The notes under the pieces are model-generated. The model was not told the origin of the DNA. It worked only from the letters and a program-made list of their open reading frames with translations, and made no database searches. A stretch of 64,000 nucleotides of DNA from Sipunculus nudus (Eukaryota; Annelida; Sipuncula; Golfingiida; Sipunculidae). Each line of letters starts with the position of its first letter. The stretch's first letter is position 1. The position numbers and the translations under genes were made by a program. Of this stretch, positions 36,801 to 47,845 are shown one piece after another. The stretch covers positions 56,749,870 to 56,813,869 of the forward strand of contig CM049307.1 of the NCBI GenBank assembly GCA_026874595.1, read 5' to 3'.

Positions 36801-38140
36801 TCCGCCTTCGTAGAAGTCATACTGACACGCTGCACAGAATTTCTAACAATATTAATGTATAGAGATTTTTGACAGAGATCAAATTTTATATATTATCTTT
36901 AATTATATATATCAAAAATTTATTTAACCTTTGAAAAACCAGTATGAAAGACTAAGAAACATAATGTCGATTATCATACACTATATATGATTTTGTTGTT
37001 AGAATTGACTTGGTGAAAGTGAAGGTTAAATATGTTGGTGTATGATCACTTTATACTTAAAAGATTACATATTAAAGAAACAAAATATCACCCCCCCCCC
37101 CTTGTTTTAACAATCATCATAGCTAACTATTAATTTCTATCTTGAACCAAATTCCTCCTTACCTCTCCGTTGCACCAATGTAATTTGTATCTTTGCTATG
37201 ATGTTTCAACATTTTGAAAAAATGGCATATATATACTTAACCAGAGAAAGCTAAACCCTATTCGCACCATACCATGGTACGTCCAAGTATTAAGTAAATG
37301 ATGTAGCGACCATCTTTGGAAATCGCTGAAACGACTGGCATTGTCAAGTTGACACTGGGGTGGGGTCAACGTAAGACGACCAATTTACTCAGTTTATCTC
37401 ATTAAATCCATAACTGTTTAATAATGATATATTATAATGAACAGATCTATGGAACACGATTTATATTTACAGACACAGGTTATGCTAAAAAGTGTAGAGC
37501 TTGCGCGGGCCTTTTGCCCTCAATGTCCTGAGAATATACGGTCATCAAACATGTGTCGCTATTGGGATCGTGTACACCCAATTTACTGTTATGCCCCTAT
37601 AACTGTCAACTACGCCTCTATAATTTGATATTCCATTTGAAATACGTAGGATTAAACAGCGGTTACTATCGCTCATCCTGTTGTAGACATAAATACATGC
37701 AATCATATAGCATAATAGCAAGTTTGCATCATAAAAAAGCCTAGACAAATTAAGAAAACCATATGGGTGGTCTAATGTGTTATTATATAGCACGTTCGCT
37801 TTAGTAAGTTTCATATATAAAGACATGATGCTCAAGCCAAGAAGCACTGCCGTTAATTGTTTTGATGGAACTGCATTTTTTACTGGGTTAGCAATGATTT
37901 ATCTTGGCATGTTTGCTGGCATGTTTACTGGTGGATATAAAATACAGCTCTTTGGTTAGAGTAGATGCCTGACAAAACATGTTAACAACAAAAGTAAAAT
38001 CTACCTAGACTGTAATTAATGAGACTGTATATGTTCTGTTTATTCTCTGAACAAAACTCGACTTTACGCTAGAAACCACTTTCACTGATACAGTAAGAAA
38101 CGAATATCGTATTGGCGTAATGAGCGCCTACATCGTAGGA
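33810..38140. other. AT-rich non-coding stretch
   Basis: No supported coding exon. It contains the CRE-rich patch at 34542-34642, listed separately, and a C tract at 37091-37101. Frames are short and unlike any family I know. Confidence 0.5.
34542..34642. promoter_or_regulatory. candidate cluster of CRE/ATF half-sites
   Basis: TGACG at 34542, TGACGTCC at 34555, CACGTCAG at 34590 and TTACGTCA at 34635: four within 100 bp of AT-rich DNA. CREB/ATF-family bZIP proteins bind these words. No promoter or exon is visible beside them, so function is unproven. Confidence 0.3.
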
Positions 38141-38144
38141 AGCA

Positions 38145-38160
38145 CCCCCCCCCCCCCCCC
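38145..38160. repeat. poly-C tract (16 C)
   Basis: Uninterrupted C run followed by ATCCCCCAACCCC. Confidence 0.95.
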
Positions 38161-38664
38161 ATCCCCCAACCCCATAGATTTTTATCAAATACCTTTGAAA
38201 AGACGGAAGGGTGAGCCATTCTCACCTTAAGCTTAAATAAGTTTTTAACAAAAAATATAGCAAAATAAAAGTTATGATGAGTTCATACCTTAACAGTTGC
38301 ATAGGAAATTCATGAATTGTATGTTATTTCTGTGGTTTAGTTCTATAAATTATATAAAAGAAAATATGATTTGGTCCATATTTTTTGTTTTACGACCAAA
38401 GCTGTGTGAAGGACCAAAAACCGCATTGATAACGGCTAGACAGCTGTTCATTAAACGGGAAATATTTCTTGGCGACATTAGCTCCAGATACACTCTGAAG
38501 AAAACCAAATATAACATTTTCATTATTATATCAACGATCTCAAGAACGTACAAGTTCCAGAAGCGGATTTTGGGGAGGGGCAGAGGGCGACCTAACAAGC
38601 AGGGAAAAAATTTAAAAAATACTCTTAATACCGAAAAGCAGCGCAGGGTTGTGCCGCTTTCTCC

Positions 38665-38667
<3 letters not shown>

Positions 38668-38712
<45 letters not shown>
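38668..38712. repeat. (TA)22 microsatellite
   Basis: Perfect TA run. Open frames on both strands that run through it encode only Tyr-Ile repeats and are artefacts. Confidence 0.95.
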
Positions 38713-38715
<3 letters not shown>

Positions 38716-39254
38716 CTGCAAAGGAGAATTATATATAAAGTCTTAAAACACTTCAACCACATTTGTCAACCTGTGTCTGATTCTGTATCCGCCCCTGACT
38801 GAAGTCTCGCATTTGTCTCAAAGAATAATTTGATATGCCTGAAACAAAACAAAAAAAAATTTTCGCCTCCAGTTGTGCCTTAAAAAATCCTGATTCGGCA
38901 GATCCAAAAAATTATAATGTCACACTTGACGAAAGACAATCCAAGATTCCCTTTAAAGGTTTTACTGCTGATAGCATAAGTCACATTAAAAACAAATAAT
39001 TTGAAACAATTTAAAAGTTTGAAAATATAAACTCCTTTTATCAAATTTTGGTTGGTAAGTATATTTTCTTGAATAATAATAATTATTATTATTTTTATTG
39101 TTTAAACATATTTAAAGAGGGTTACCCGTTCAAACAAGATTGCCTGATCTGCCACGAGCCCTGTTGGTCTGTATATTTTATACAATTAAAAAAAATGAAA
39201 AAATCACGTAAAATGAAATCACACGTGATAAAGTTGGCTTAGGGTATAACGATG

Positions 39255-39370
39255 CAGCAAGATGTGATATAACATGAAATTTATATCACACTATGACATG
39301 TACTGTAATATACAGCAAGATGTGATATTACATGAAAATATAAATGTAACGTAATATACAGGGCAACCAT
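39255..39370 (+). repeat. two-copy direct repeat, period 58 bp
   Basis: CAGCAAGATGTGATAT starts at 39255 and 39313. Each is followed by AACATGAAA- or TACATGAAA-like sequence and a GTAATATACAG end. Confidence 0.8.
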
Positions 39371-41308
39371 GAGAATGACAAAAATAGGAAATATGTAACA
39401 GAATATGAAATAGCATATAATATATAAAACATATAAATTACAAGTAAGTTAACATTATTTCATTATACATTTTTTAAAGACCTTAAGAAGAAGCAGTTTC
39501 TTTAAGATTTATTTACGGGTTCAACAAAATATAGGACCTCGACATAAAAATTCTCTCTTTAAGTAGTCTGTCCGAGGTTTGGGTACATATTATTTATTGA
39601 AATAGTTATTGCGTGTAGCATGTTGGTGGACTTGGTGAACAAAAATGAACCGTTCGGTCATAAAGGATTGACTTAAGTTATTCTGACATTTTAAAATTAG
39701 GATGCGAGTCAGACATTTTCATGTCTTCGTTCAACTGATTTGATGCCAAGGGACTGACGGATATGCTACATTCATGATTAAATTTGTGACTTATAATACG
39801 TGCGCTCGATTGTGAAGTCTTTGAATGATAGTCAGAAATGAAGCAGGCGCATCATCCTAAAATGTGAGGCCATAGTCAATATGTGGCTGAATAGTCCAGT
39901 CATTTGAAGGAAAAAGGTGACCCGACCCACCCAATTCGCTTCAGAATTTATTAATTCACCAATTATCTCAGAAATATCCTAGGATAATCATATCAAAAGT
40001 CTTACAAAAATATTATGAGTGGAACAGTCCTTAATTTGCATTAATCCAAAATGGCCGTCAGGCCTTATTTCTTATCCATATTGACTCTTAAGCGATTAAA
40101 ATTCTTACTTGTTGAACTTAGAGACTTCTAACTTAATATCCTAAAAGGCCTTCGGCAGGTCTCTTTGGATACCCGAAATTAGGTCTCGGTCACCTATTTT
40201 CTTTGAGTTTTGGGGCAAAAAATATGATTTAAAGCACCCCGAAAGTCAGACAAATTTGTTGTGTCTTGTAAAAATTTATATAAATAAAACCATATTTTTG
40301 GGAAAATCCGTAAATCCATTCATTTGTACGAGTTTTACTCAAAATATACCAGATCACTCCCACCTAGGTAATGGTCAAATTGTAAATGGGATCTATCTTC
40401 TCTCGGGAGAGAATGTATTGGTTTCAAAGCTGTCAGTCCTATGCATTATAAGATTTTACACTGTTTTTGGTTCAGTGACGGTGAGGTAAAAAGCGCAAAA
40501 GATGGAAAAGGAAAGAACAAGAAACTCCACCGCCAGCAAGGTATAAATCTATCCAAAATTAAGGTAAACCTCATACAGTAAGAAAATTCCATTCTTTCGA
40601 TATCTGCACTATAAAAAATGCTTTAAAGCTAAGTTCACTATTATAATGAAATTTTATTCTTTATATCGTAATTCTAATTTCAAGCAAGATAGGAAAACTG
40701 TAGAGACACTGAAAAAACGTTGTATGATACTGCCATGTGGATTTACAAGGACATTCAGGTTACTATAATATGTTGTTTTTTCTTTAGTATCATATTAAAG
40801 TGAATGGAAGGTTCATCAAAACAAATAAATAAACCATTAGATAAAATGGTGCATCGTTCGTTTTTTCCTCAAAATACCATACACTTTATGGGGTATATTA
40901 TAACTCTAAAACTTTTAAAAATTATTTTTAAAATAAAGGGGTTTAATATTGCAGGGGGTTTAACCTAAAATAGATAAAAGCTTAAATCTTGTCTGTTTAA
41001 CAGATTTATTTAGAAAAATTTGGCCTTTGAGACAATTTTTATTGTTTTGTTTGGATGTAATACAGCCTCACTGCACCATATCAGAGATGTTTTCTTATGT
41101 ACTCTACGGCGTCCTTTCTTTCTTTTTTATTCAAAGTTGTTCATGTTCTTCCTGGCAGTGTATCAGAGATGACGGCTCTTAGTGGGTTCATCCAGCGAAT
41201 ATATATGTGACATGATGAATATTTGAATTCAAAGCTTGCAATAACATGTTGCCTCAACCTTTCAGCATAAAAATCGATAAGGCTATTCTGCTTATGTCTG
41301 GTAACATA

Positions 41309-41328
41309 CACACACACACACACACACA
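41309..41328. repeat. (CA)10 microsatellite
   Basis: Perfect CA run; another of about nine units lies at 41711-41728. Confidence 0.95.
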
Positions 41329-42021
41329 AGTGGAAAGGGTTTTCCCTTTAGTGATGAGGGACATATATGTGAATTTTAAATCCAACGAATTAACTGAAAG
41401 ATTTTCAGCTTGTTTATATGTAGGTTGTCCAAAGAGAAATATTCTATTCTCATGAAGAACATAACCCGAGGCTAACATTCACAACTTTGCTCACTCTTTG
41501 GTCACACTTTGTAGATTGAGAGAAATATGAAGGTTTGGTTAGGTTACATTCTCGCATTATTAACTACTTGATGACCAGGGGGGAAATGTATGATTGGTGA
41601 GCTAAAAAGAGCTAATACTGTGATATATATTTGTCAGTCTTAACATAATAAAAATTGAGGCTGAAAAGAAAAGAATTAAGATGGCACCACAAAGTTATCT
41701 ATGATAAATCAACACACACACACACACACCAATATTATATAATAGATCAACTCATTAAATAATTATAGGAAACCTGATGCTTTTGTTGGAAATGGTATTC
41801 AAAGCGTTCCAAGTATGGTGAAATATCATAATTGTAAGTATTACTCTTACAGATCTCTATGGTTACTGGATTTAATCGATAATGTCTGATTTAGGGACAT
41901 ACAAGTATCTGTTCATCGCCATTTCCCAGTCGAATAAAGGACTGCTGTCGTCTGCTCTTTGTCTCTATAAGACAATTAAGTTATAGTATTTGAAAACAAA
42001 ACCAGGTATTATGTAATCGAA

Positions 42022-42385
42022 CCGGCTTCTGTGCCTCAGGGGTAAAGCGCAGGATTCAAAGACGGAGGTCGTGAGTTCAGATCTCAGCCGAGGAGCGTTG
42101 CGATTGTTCACGGTGCCCCCCCCCCAGGGTGAGCGCTCTGCAGGCTTCATGGGAAGGCTGTGCCCCAGGGTCGTGCATCACTCACAACCGAGTGGGTCTT
42201 TGAGGTTTCTTCGGGGTTATGCCCCAACAATGGGGATGATTACACATCCAGGTTCCGCAGGTGCTGTAGACACCGGGCCTGGATGACAACCAGGAACAAA
42301 ATACTCATATAGGAAGCGAGTGCTACTGCCCTGTCAAGTAGTCCCAAATCGAAAGTGAAATTCTGCAGGGTACATACTGTTACAT
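42022..42385 (+). mobile_element. tRNA-derived SINE, copy 2 (best preserved)
   Basis: Starts CCGGCTTCTGTGCCTCAGGG, with an A-box-like word and a clear B-box-like GTGAGTTCAGATCTC. The body has GCCGAGGAGCG, TTGTTCACGG, a C tract (42116-42125), CAGGGTGAGCGCTCTGCAGG, ATGGGAAGGCTGTGCCC, CACTCACAA, TTATGCCCCAACAATGGGGA, GCAGGTGCTGTAG, GGAAGCGAGTGCTACTGCCC, TGTCAAGTAGTCC and TTCTGCAGGGTACATA. Length is about 360 bp. It lies directly upstream of the LTR-like repeat starting at 42403. No target duplication could be set by eye. Confidence 0.88.
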
Positions 42386-42402
42386 GTGCTCTTTTTATTG
42401 TG

Positions 42403-43005
42403 TGTCACGGGCGTAACTCGTGTTGTAGTTGCACTCTCAGTTTAATCCGTACTGGTTGAACTCTCGTTGTCATGCTAGCTTGGGGCTTTCTCGCCTGGCC
42501 GAGCCGGGTCGGGCTAACGTGTGGACCCTGGTATGTAGAGACACAGCGATGTTCTTCTAGATGATTCCTGTAACGCGTCTTTACTGTGTATTATGTTAGA
42601 TCCTTTAGACTGTTCGCGAGGTGGAAAATTCTCGGCTTTGGGCAAGAAGCGGAGAGAGGTGAGAGAATATTCCAGCGGACAGACGTGTGGGACCTATCCG
42701 ATTATCCAGTATTTACAGGGATTCTACTATTACCAACACTTTACAATTTAGTGCTGCCTGTCTCAAGTTTACTTTCTTGTTTGTTATATGAGCTTTACAT
42801 TGGACTGTTATTCTCCGAGAGAATTCGAGTGAACTGTTCGCCGGCTTACACATTTTAAAGGACTTATCTTTGTGACAGTGGTGGTATCCAGGTACTGTGC
42901 ACTTTGTTTATATATCTGTGTGATTGTATTGATTTGCTGTTATACTGTGTCATTGTATTGATTTGGTGTATTGTAATGTTTGGGTTGTTTTAAGAATAAA
43001 TTAAT
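42403..43005 (+). mobile_element. LTR-like dispersed repeat, copy 2
   Basis: Begins TGTCACGGGCGTAACTCG, a TG start of the kind LTRs have, and aligns along its length with 23410-24110. It stops matching just after AAGAATAAATT, so the part after the polyadenylation signal present in copy 1 is missing. A short open frame (42586-42858) within it has no counterpart in copy 1. Either both are solo LTRs, one 3'-truncated, or the family is a retroposed transcript ending at the AATAAA. Confidence 0.55.
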
Positions 43006-43009
43006 ATTA

Positions 43010-44280
43010 GGTTCCGAAACAATACTTAGGGTACTTAGGGCAAGAATATAAAAAAAATATGTAAAGGAACTGTATCGTCAGTTACTTCCCAACCATGCAC
43101 TTGTTTTCAGGACGGCTCTTATGAAGACACATAATATATTTGATGGGATGGAATTCGACCAATCATCATATATCAGTAACAACAATAGCTCTAATACTTT
43201 TTGGACAATATATTCAATAGTACGTGTTCTCATAGAGACCAATAATCATATAAAATATTACAGCAATGACTCATAGAACTCTTGATATAATGTATGCAAA
43301 AGGAATATTGGATCACTGTAGGATTTCCTACTGCAGTTTTTACTGGTTTGAAAAATTATAGCACACATAATTTTACTGGTCTTCTCTGATGAAAGAAAAT
43401 AAATAATTACAGATGGACAGCCAGGGCTCTTATTAATTATGACATTAAAGCTGATCTTAAATAATGATTTTGGATGGCTCCACTAAAAGTGGCATATTGG
43501 TCCCATGATTAATATGTCGATAAACTTTGTGATGACAGCTCACGCTTTTAATGTTAGGTCTGCCATTTGTATGTTTTTTTACTGACAAGTGTCTTCACCT
43601 TTGTGGTACTCAAATATGTCAGAACAATTCGGGTTCAATCAATACTTTGGATGCCAACTGTCATGAAGGTGTAAAAGGGGCATACTATTTCAATTTTATT
43701 GGCGAGCACACACGTTTTGTTCAGGGCTCTCGTACACTCAAAAGCGTCAGACTTTCAGGGTGCTCAAAATCATGTTTTTGTGCCATTTAGCTCGCAGAAT
43801 ATGGTGGCCTAATTCTGTGGATTTCTGTGAAATTTGACCAGGACCTATTCCAGTTTATGTTCAAAGTTCCTAGGTTCAGCTGAAATTTCCTAGATTCAGG
43901 TTTTACGATATGTCCCTGTTGAAGGACAGCTAAAGGTGGTACATACGAGTCAGAAACTGAGCCTAGAAGCCATATTGGATTTATGCAAATTAAGCTTAGT
44001 TCAACTCATAATATTTTTAACATGTGCATCAAGACGTATTACCGAGACGAAGGGTGACAAAATAATTTTTGTTGCAATTTGTGGCGGGTCATTACGTATA
44101 AAGACTGGACTAGAATCAGCCAATTGTATTTTTTATTCAAAGCGGTGTCCCGAGGAATATAAAAATGGCAGAGCGGCTCGCTGAATCAAGGTATGTGAAA
44201 ACGTACAGCCACAGTTTTGAGAGTATGAAGATAAAAGTTCCAGGCTCAGATGCATTCAAATTCTGGGAAGGCAACAACAG
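43010..44280. other. AT-rich non-coding stretch
   Basis: No gene recognised. An AGCCATATTGGAT word at 43967 also occurs in the 51.5-52.6 kb repeats, so part of this may be a relic of that family. Confidence 0.45.
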
Positions 44281-44289
44281 ATGTTGAGT

Positions 44290-44480
44290 CAGGTGTCTCT
44301 CATTGCGGGCTTGACGCTTTTGGTTTAGCTCCTGCTGTAGCACATATTCAAAATATTTGATTCCCTTGTGGACAGCCATTCGCGAGGGAGATCGAACAGT
44401 GTAAAAGACTTTCTCACCGTTTGTGTGTACGGCACAGGCCACCAGGGACACTTTCAGGCAGTCTTTGTAGCGCTTGAGTG
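44290..44480 (-). pseudogene. C-terminal tail of a LINE ORF2
   Basis: On the minus strand, LKRYKDCLKVSL is followed about 28 residues later by MAVHKGIKYFE and then QKRQARNER. In LINE ORF2 proteins of the group often annotated as endonuclease-reverse transcriptases, a KRYKD.LK.SL word, a W...V..G...(F/Y)E segment and an Arg/Lys-rich tail occur in this order at the extreme C-terminus. The reverse-transcriptase core upstream is not recognisable, since stops and shifts begin immediately. This is a fragment from a different element than the 29.7-31.2 kb LINE or a far-decayed relative. Confidence 0.6.
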
Positions 44481-45481
44481 CCCTCAGATGTTCTTTGTGC
44501 CAGAGCCCACCAGCTTAAATGATAAACCAATCTTCAAAAGTCGAGTTTCGTCGAACTCAGCGAAGATAAGACTTCATGATGAGTGCCTAAATGTCCCACA
44601 AGATGGCTTTGCGCACTTGGTGTTTCAGATCCCGCCCTCCTCTGTAATGTTACTCCAATGAAACTTAATTACCTTCGAGGTAGTTAAGGTGGAACTGATC
44701 ATTAAGTATCAGTTTTTTTTCCTGTACAATGTCCATTTCTAACAGCCATACTCGAGTACATCCATATGCGTTCCTCACTCGCTGCTAAATATACGGATAT
44801 ATTTGACCATGAGAGTACAGTTTTCTATACGACTGGAAATATATCATAACTGGAAGGTGACTATATCAAGCACTAGCTGATAAACTCGGTAACTGGGCTG
44901 TTACGACCCATAATGTAATAACCGGCCCATAATGTAATAACGGCCCATATTGTAATAAAAACGACCCATAATGTCATAACGGCCCATAATGTAATAAAAA
45001 CGGCCCATATTGTAATACCCATACCCTGCCCATATTGTAATAAAATCGCAAGCGGGTTAAACGGCCCATATCGTTATAAAATCGCAGGTGGGTAAAACGG
45101 CCAATAATTTTAAAATTAAAATTTAATGCAAATTAACATAGGCAATTCAAATATTGACTTCTAGTGACACGAATGTGTAAGTGAACACACAAGTATGAAA
45201 AACCACTGGATATACATAATAACTAACTGTTTAAAACGGTGACCAAGCTTATATGAGAGAAATATGGCCATGATTCACGTTTATCCTTTTGTTGAATCAG
45301 TGTCTAAATGTGATGATAAAGTATTTAAAGGATAAATTTTAAAATGAATATATATATATATATATACGGTTGTAGTATTTTGTGGAAGTCTGTATAAAAC
45401 CCAACAAACCCAATGTAGGTTTAGTTTGCTGAAAACACCTTCTCCTGGGTACATTTCTAGGATTTAGGAGTCCATTAAAGG

Positions 45482-45483
<2 letters not shown>

Positions 45484-45541
<58 letters not shown>
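45484..45541. repeat. (TA)29 microsatellite inside the transposon
   Basis: Perfect TA run; its counterpart in the second transposon copy is at 58842-58891. Confidence 0.95.
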
Positions 45542-45544
<3 letters not shown>

Positions 45545-46015
45545 CAAAATGTAAATATTTTGACAATTTTAACAGATAAACCTTCAAAACTCTCATTTTG
45601 GATACATTTTAATTTATTTTAATTCTTGTTAAAAATAAAAATGAAAATTTAAATTTCAGCGCGTTTTGCCCGATGTATCATAGAGAATATTTCATATGAT
45701 CTCTCGAAACCTCCCTATAGACCTAGAAAGTATAAAAGTAGGTACTGCTGCAATTTGTCCTGTGTCAATCCACGGACTGACTGCCAACGATTGGAAATCG
45801 AGAGATCATATTTTCTTATATTCTATGGTAATTCTAGAATAAAAGTTTTTGGTGCATTTATATGCATAGGTTATGAAGTCTTAGGTCAATATGTATAACA
45901 CGTCGTATAGATTAAGAGCTTTCAATACACGTATTTGAAGTTAAAACCTGGATGCGCTTCAAGAGTGACACTGATACAATTTAATCAAACGCCCAAACAA
46001 CAAAACATGAAAATG

Positions 46016-46378
46016 CCGGTTTCTGTGTTCTAGAGGTAGAGCAAAGAGCTCAGAGCGGGGAGATTGGGAGTTTAATTCTCAGGCGAGGAGCGGTGAAATT
46101 TGTCATGTTCGGCCGCCATCCAGGGTGAGCGCTCTGCATAATGGGACGGCTGTGCCCGTGTATCACTCACAAACTCGTGCAAAATTTTGCGAGTTCCTCC
46201 ATGTTATGACCCAGTATTGGGAGTGATAACACACTCAGGACCCGCAGGTGCTGTAGTTACCTGTCACCTGTCAAGTAGTTATCTGACTCCAGGATATATT
46301 ATAAATGACAGGAAGCGTGTGCTATCGCCCTGTCACGTGTTCCAAAGCGAAATACATTTATGCAGATATACAAACAGG
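46016..46378 (+). mobile_element. tRNA-derived SINE, copy 3 (inside transposon copy 1)
   Basis: CCGGTTTCTGTGTTCTAGAG, GGTAGAGC, GGGAGTTTAATTCTC (a B-box position), GCGAGGAGCGG, CAGGGTGAGCGCTCTGC, ATGGGACGGCTGTGCCC, CACTCACAA, TTATGACCCAGTATTGGGA, GCAGGTGCTGTAG, GACAGGAAGCGTGTGCTATC, GCCCTGTCACGTG and TGCAGATATACA. Same order as 42022-42385. The corresponding place in transposon copy 2 holds the same SINE, split. Confidence 0.85.
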
Positions 46379-47045
46379 TTAAGATTAGTTAAAGAAGCGG
46401 TTACATCCACAACAAAATATATACCTTATTCCTTCAAACTCAGAAACGTTCTACAGATAAGGTTTAACTCAGAAGTGCTGAAAAAAAACATTATTTCAAA
46501 ACTTTTTCAAGACCTATCTTGATATGTTATACTGAATCACTATTAGACTGACAGTTATTTTGTCTACCTAAAGGATCGACGAACAATTATAAAGACCTAT
46601 AGGCCTAAAGATTCACGAACGCCACCAGCTGAGCCATGGAGAGTGCCTCCCAGTAATTATAACAATTATTTGTACAATTCATGTAAAACCAGACGTTTGC
46701 AATCGCCGAGCGATCGCAAGGGAAGCCTCTCCCAGCCTTCTCGATCCACCCTACCCGCTACCCCAGCCCCAACCCCACTCCTCACGGTCTAACACCCCCC
46801 CCCCCCCCCGGTTACCCGCAAATCATCGGTATTAGAAAATGCGTGGGAAAGGAGTAAAGTTTGCTTCCCAGTTACTTTGTCAGTCATACGCTATATTGCT
46901 ATTTACTATTTTTGCTAATTACAATTCATATCAATAAGTAAATGTCGTGGCCTCAAAGGAATAAAGAAATGTCGCCATTTACGAAATGAATCTGAACAAT
47001 ATGCCTCACCCCATTCCGTTGGCCTGTTGTTAGGGGTTTAGTATT

Positions 47046-47048
<3 letters not shown>

Positions 47049-47111
<63 letters not shown>
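47049..47111. repeat. (TA)31 microsatellite
   Basis: Perfect TA run of about 62 bases, directly before arm-type minisatellite units. Confidence 0.95.
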
Positions 47112-47114
<3 letters not shown>

Positions 47115-47845
47115 CCGTTATTACAATATGGGACGGTTATTATTACGATCGTTATTCAGACTCATATTGTAATAACCGTAACCGTCCCATATTGTAACAA
47201 TAGTCATAATTGTAGTAGCAATGGCCTATTTTGTTGTAAAAACGGCCAATATTATAATAATGGCCAATACCGTTATAATAAATGAGTAACATTGTACTTA
47301 CTTTACCTCACCTTTACTGAAATAAGCAGGGTGGGGGCTAAATTAAAAGGAACAGAAAGGAAAAATATTGGAAAAATAAAATGAAGTTTAGAAGATAATG
47401 ATTAAATTCATGTCAAATTTACGTACACAATATAAATGTTGACTGATTCACTGGATTTCCATTATGACTGCACTTATACTAATGAGGAACCAAAATGGCT
47501 GTCATTTTAGAAGGTATTATCAAACGACATTTCGCCTGTTCGATTAGGGATTATTCTTGAGCTTAAACAATTGTTATAACAATATGGGCCGTTTTTCCCA
47601 CTTCCAGTATTATTACATTATGGGTAGGGTATGATTATTACAATATGGGTCGTTTTTATTACAATATGGGCCGTTATTACATTATGGGCCGTTTATTATT
47701 ACATTATGGGCCGTTATTACAGTATGGGCCAGTTTTATTACAATATGGGCAGGGTATGTTAATTACATTATGGGTCGTTTTTATTACAATATGGGCCGTT
47801 ATTACATTATGGGCCGGTTATTACATTATGGGTCGTAACATGGGC

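Larger units (their letters stand above)
38713..42015. other. AT-rich non-coding stretch
   Basis: No gene recognised. It holds a 58-bp direct duplication (39255-39370) and CA microsatellites (41309-41328 and 41711-41728). Confidence 0.5.
44899..47840. mobile_element. TGTTAC-type inverted-repeat transposon with minisatellite ends, copy 1
   Basis: Starts TGTTACGACCCATAATG and ends CATTATGGGTCGTAACA. The first 76 bp match the last 76 bp as a perfect inverted repeat. The flanks are TGGGC on both sides (44894-44898 and 47841-47845), a clean 5-bp target duplication. Each arm is built of 18-21-bp units, CCCATAATGTAATAACGG or CCCATATTGTAATAAAAACGA. The body (45115-46015) is non-coding with TA runs (45349-45366 and 45484-45541), followed by a SINE (46016-46378), a C tract (46795-46809), a TA run (47049-47111) and further arm-like units at 47113-47290. 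No transposase frame exists. Ginger-type elements are recalled to have TGTNR ends and 4-5-bp duplications, which fits but is unproven. Confidence 0.85.

Noticed and set aside
38297-38746. 149-codon plus-strand frame (and a 123-codon minus-strand frame over the same bases)
   Set aside because: Both owe their length to the TA microsatellite at 38668-38712, and the rest has no recognisable motif.
42022-42100. Possible functional tRNA gene
   Set aside because: The polymerase III boxes are present but the arms do not pair into a cloverleaf, and the sequence continues into a SINE body shared by other copies.
44899-45110. CRISPR-like appearance of short regularly spaced repeats
   Set aside because: There are no unique spacers, units abut directly, and the context is eukaryotic; it is a transposon arm.
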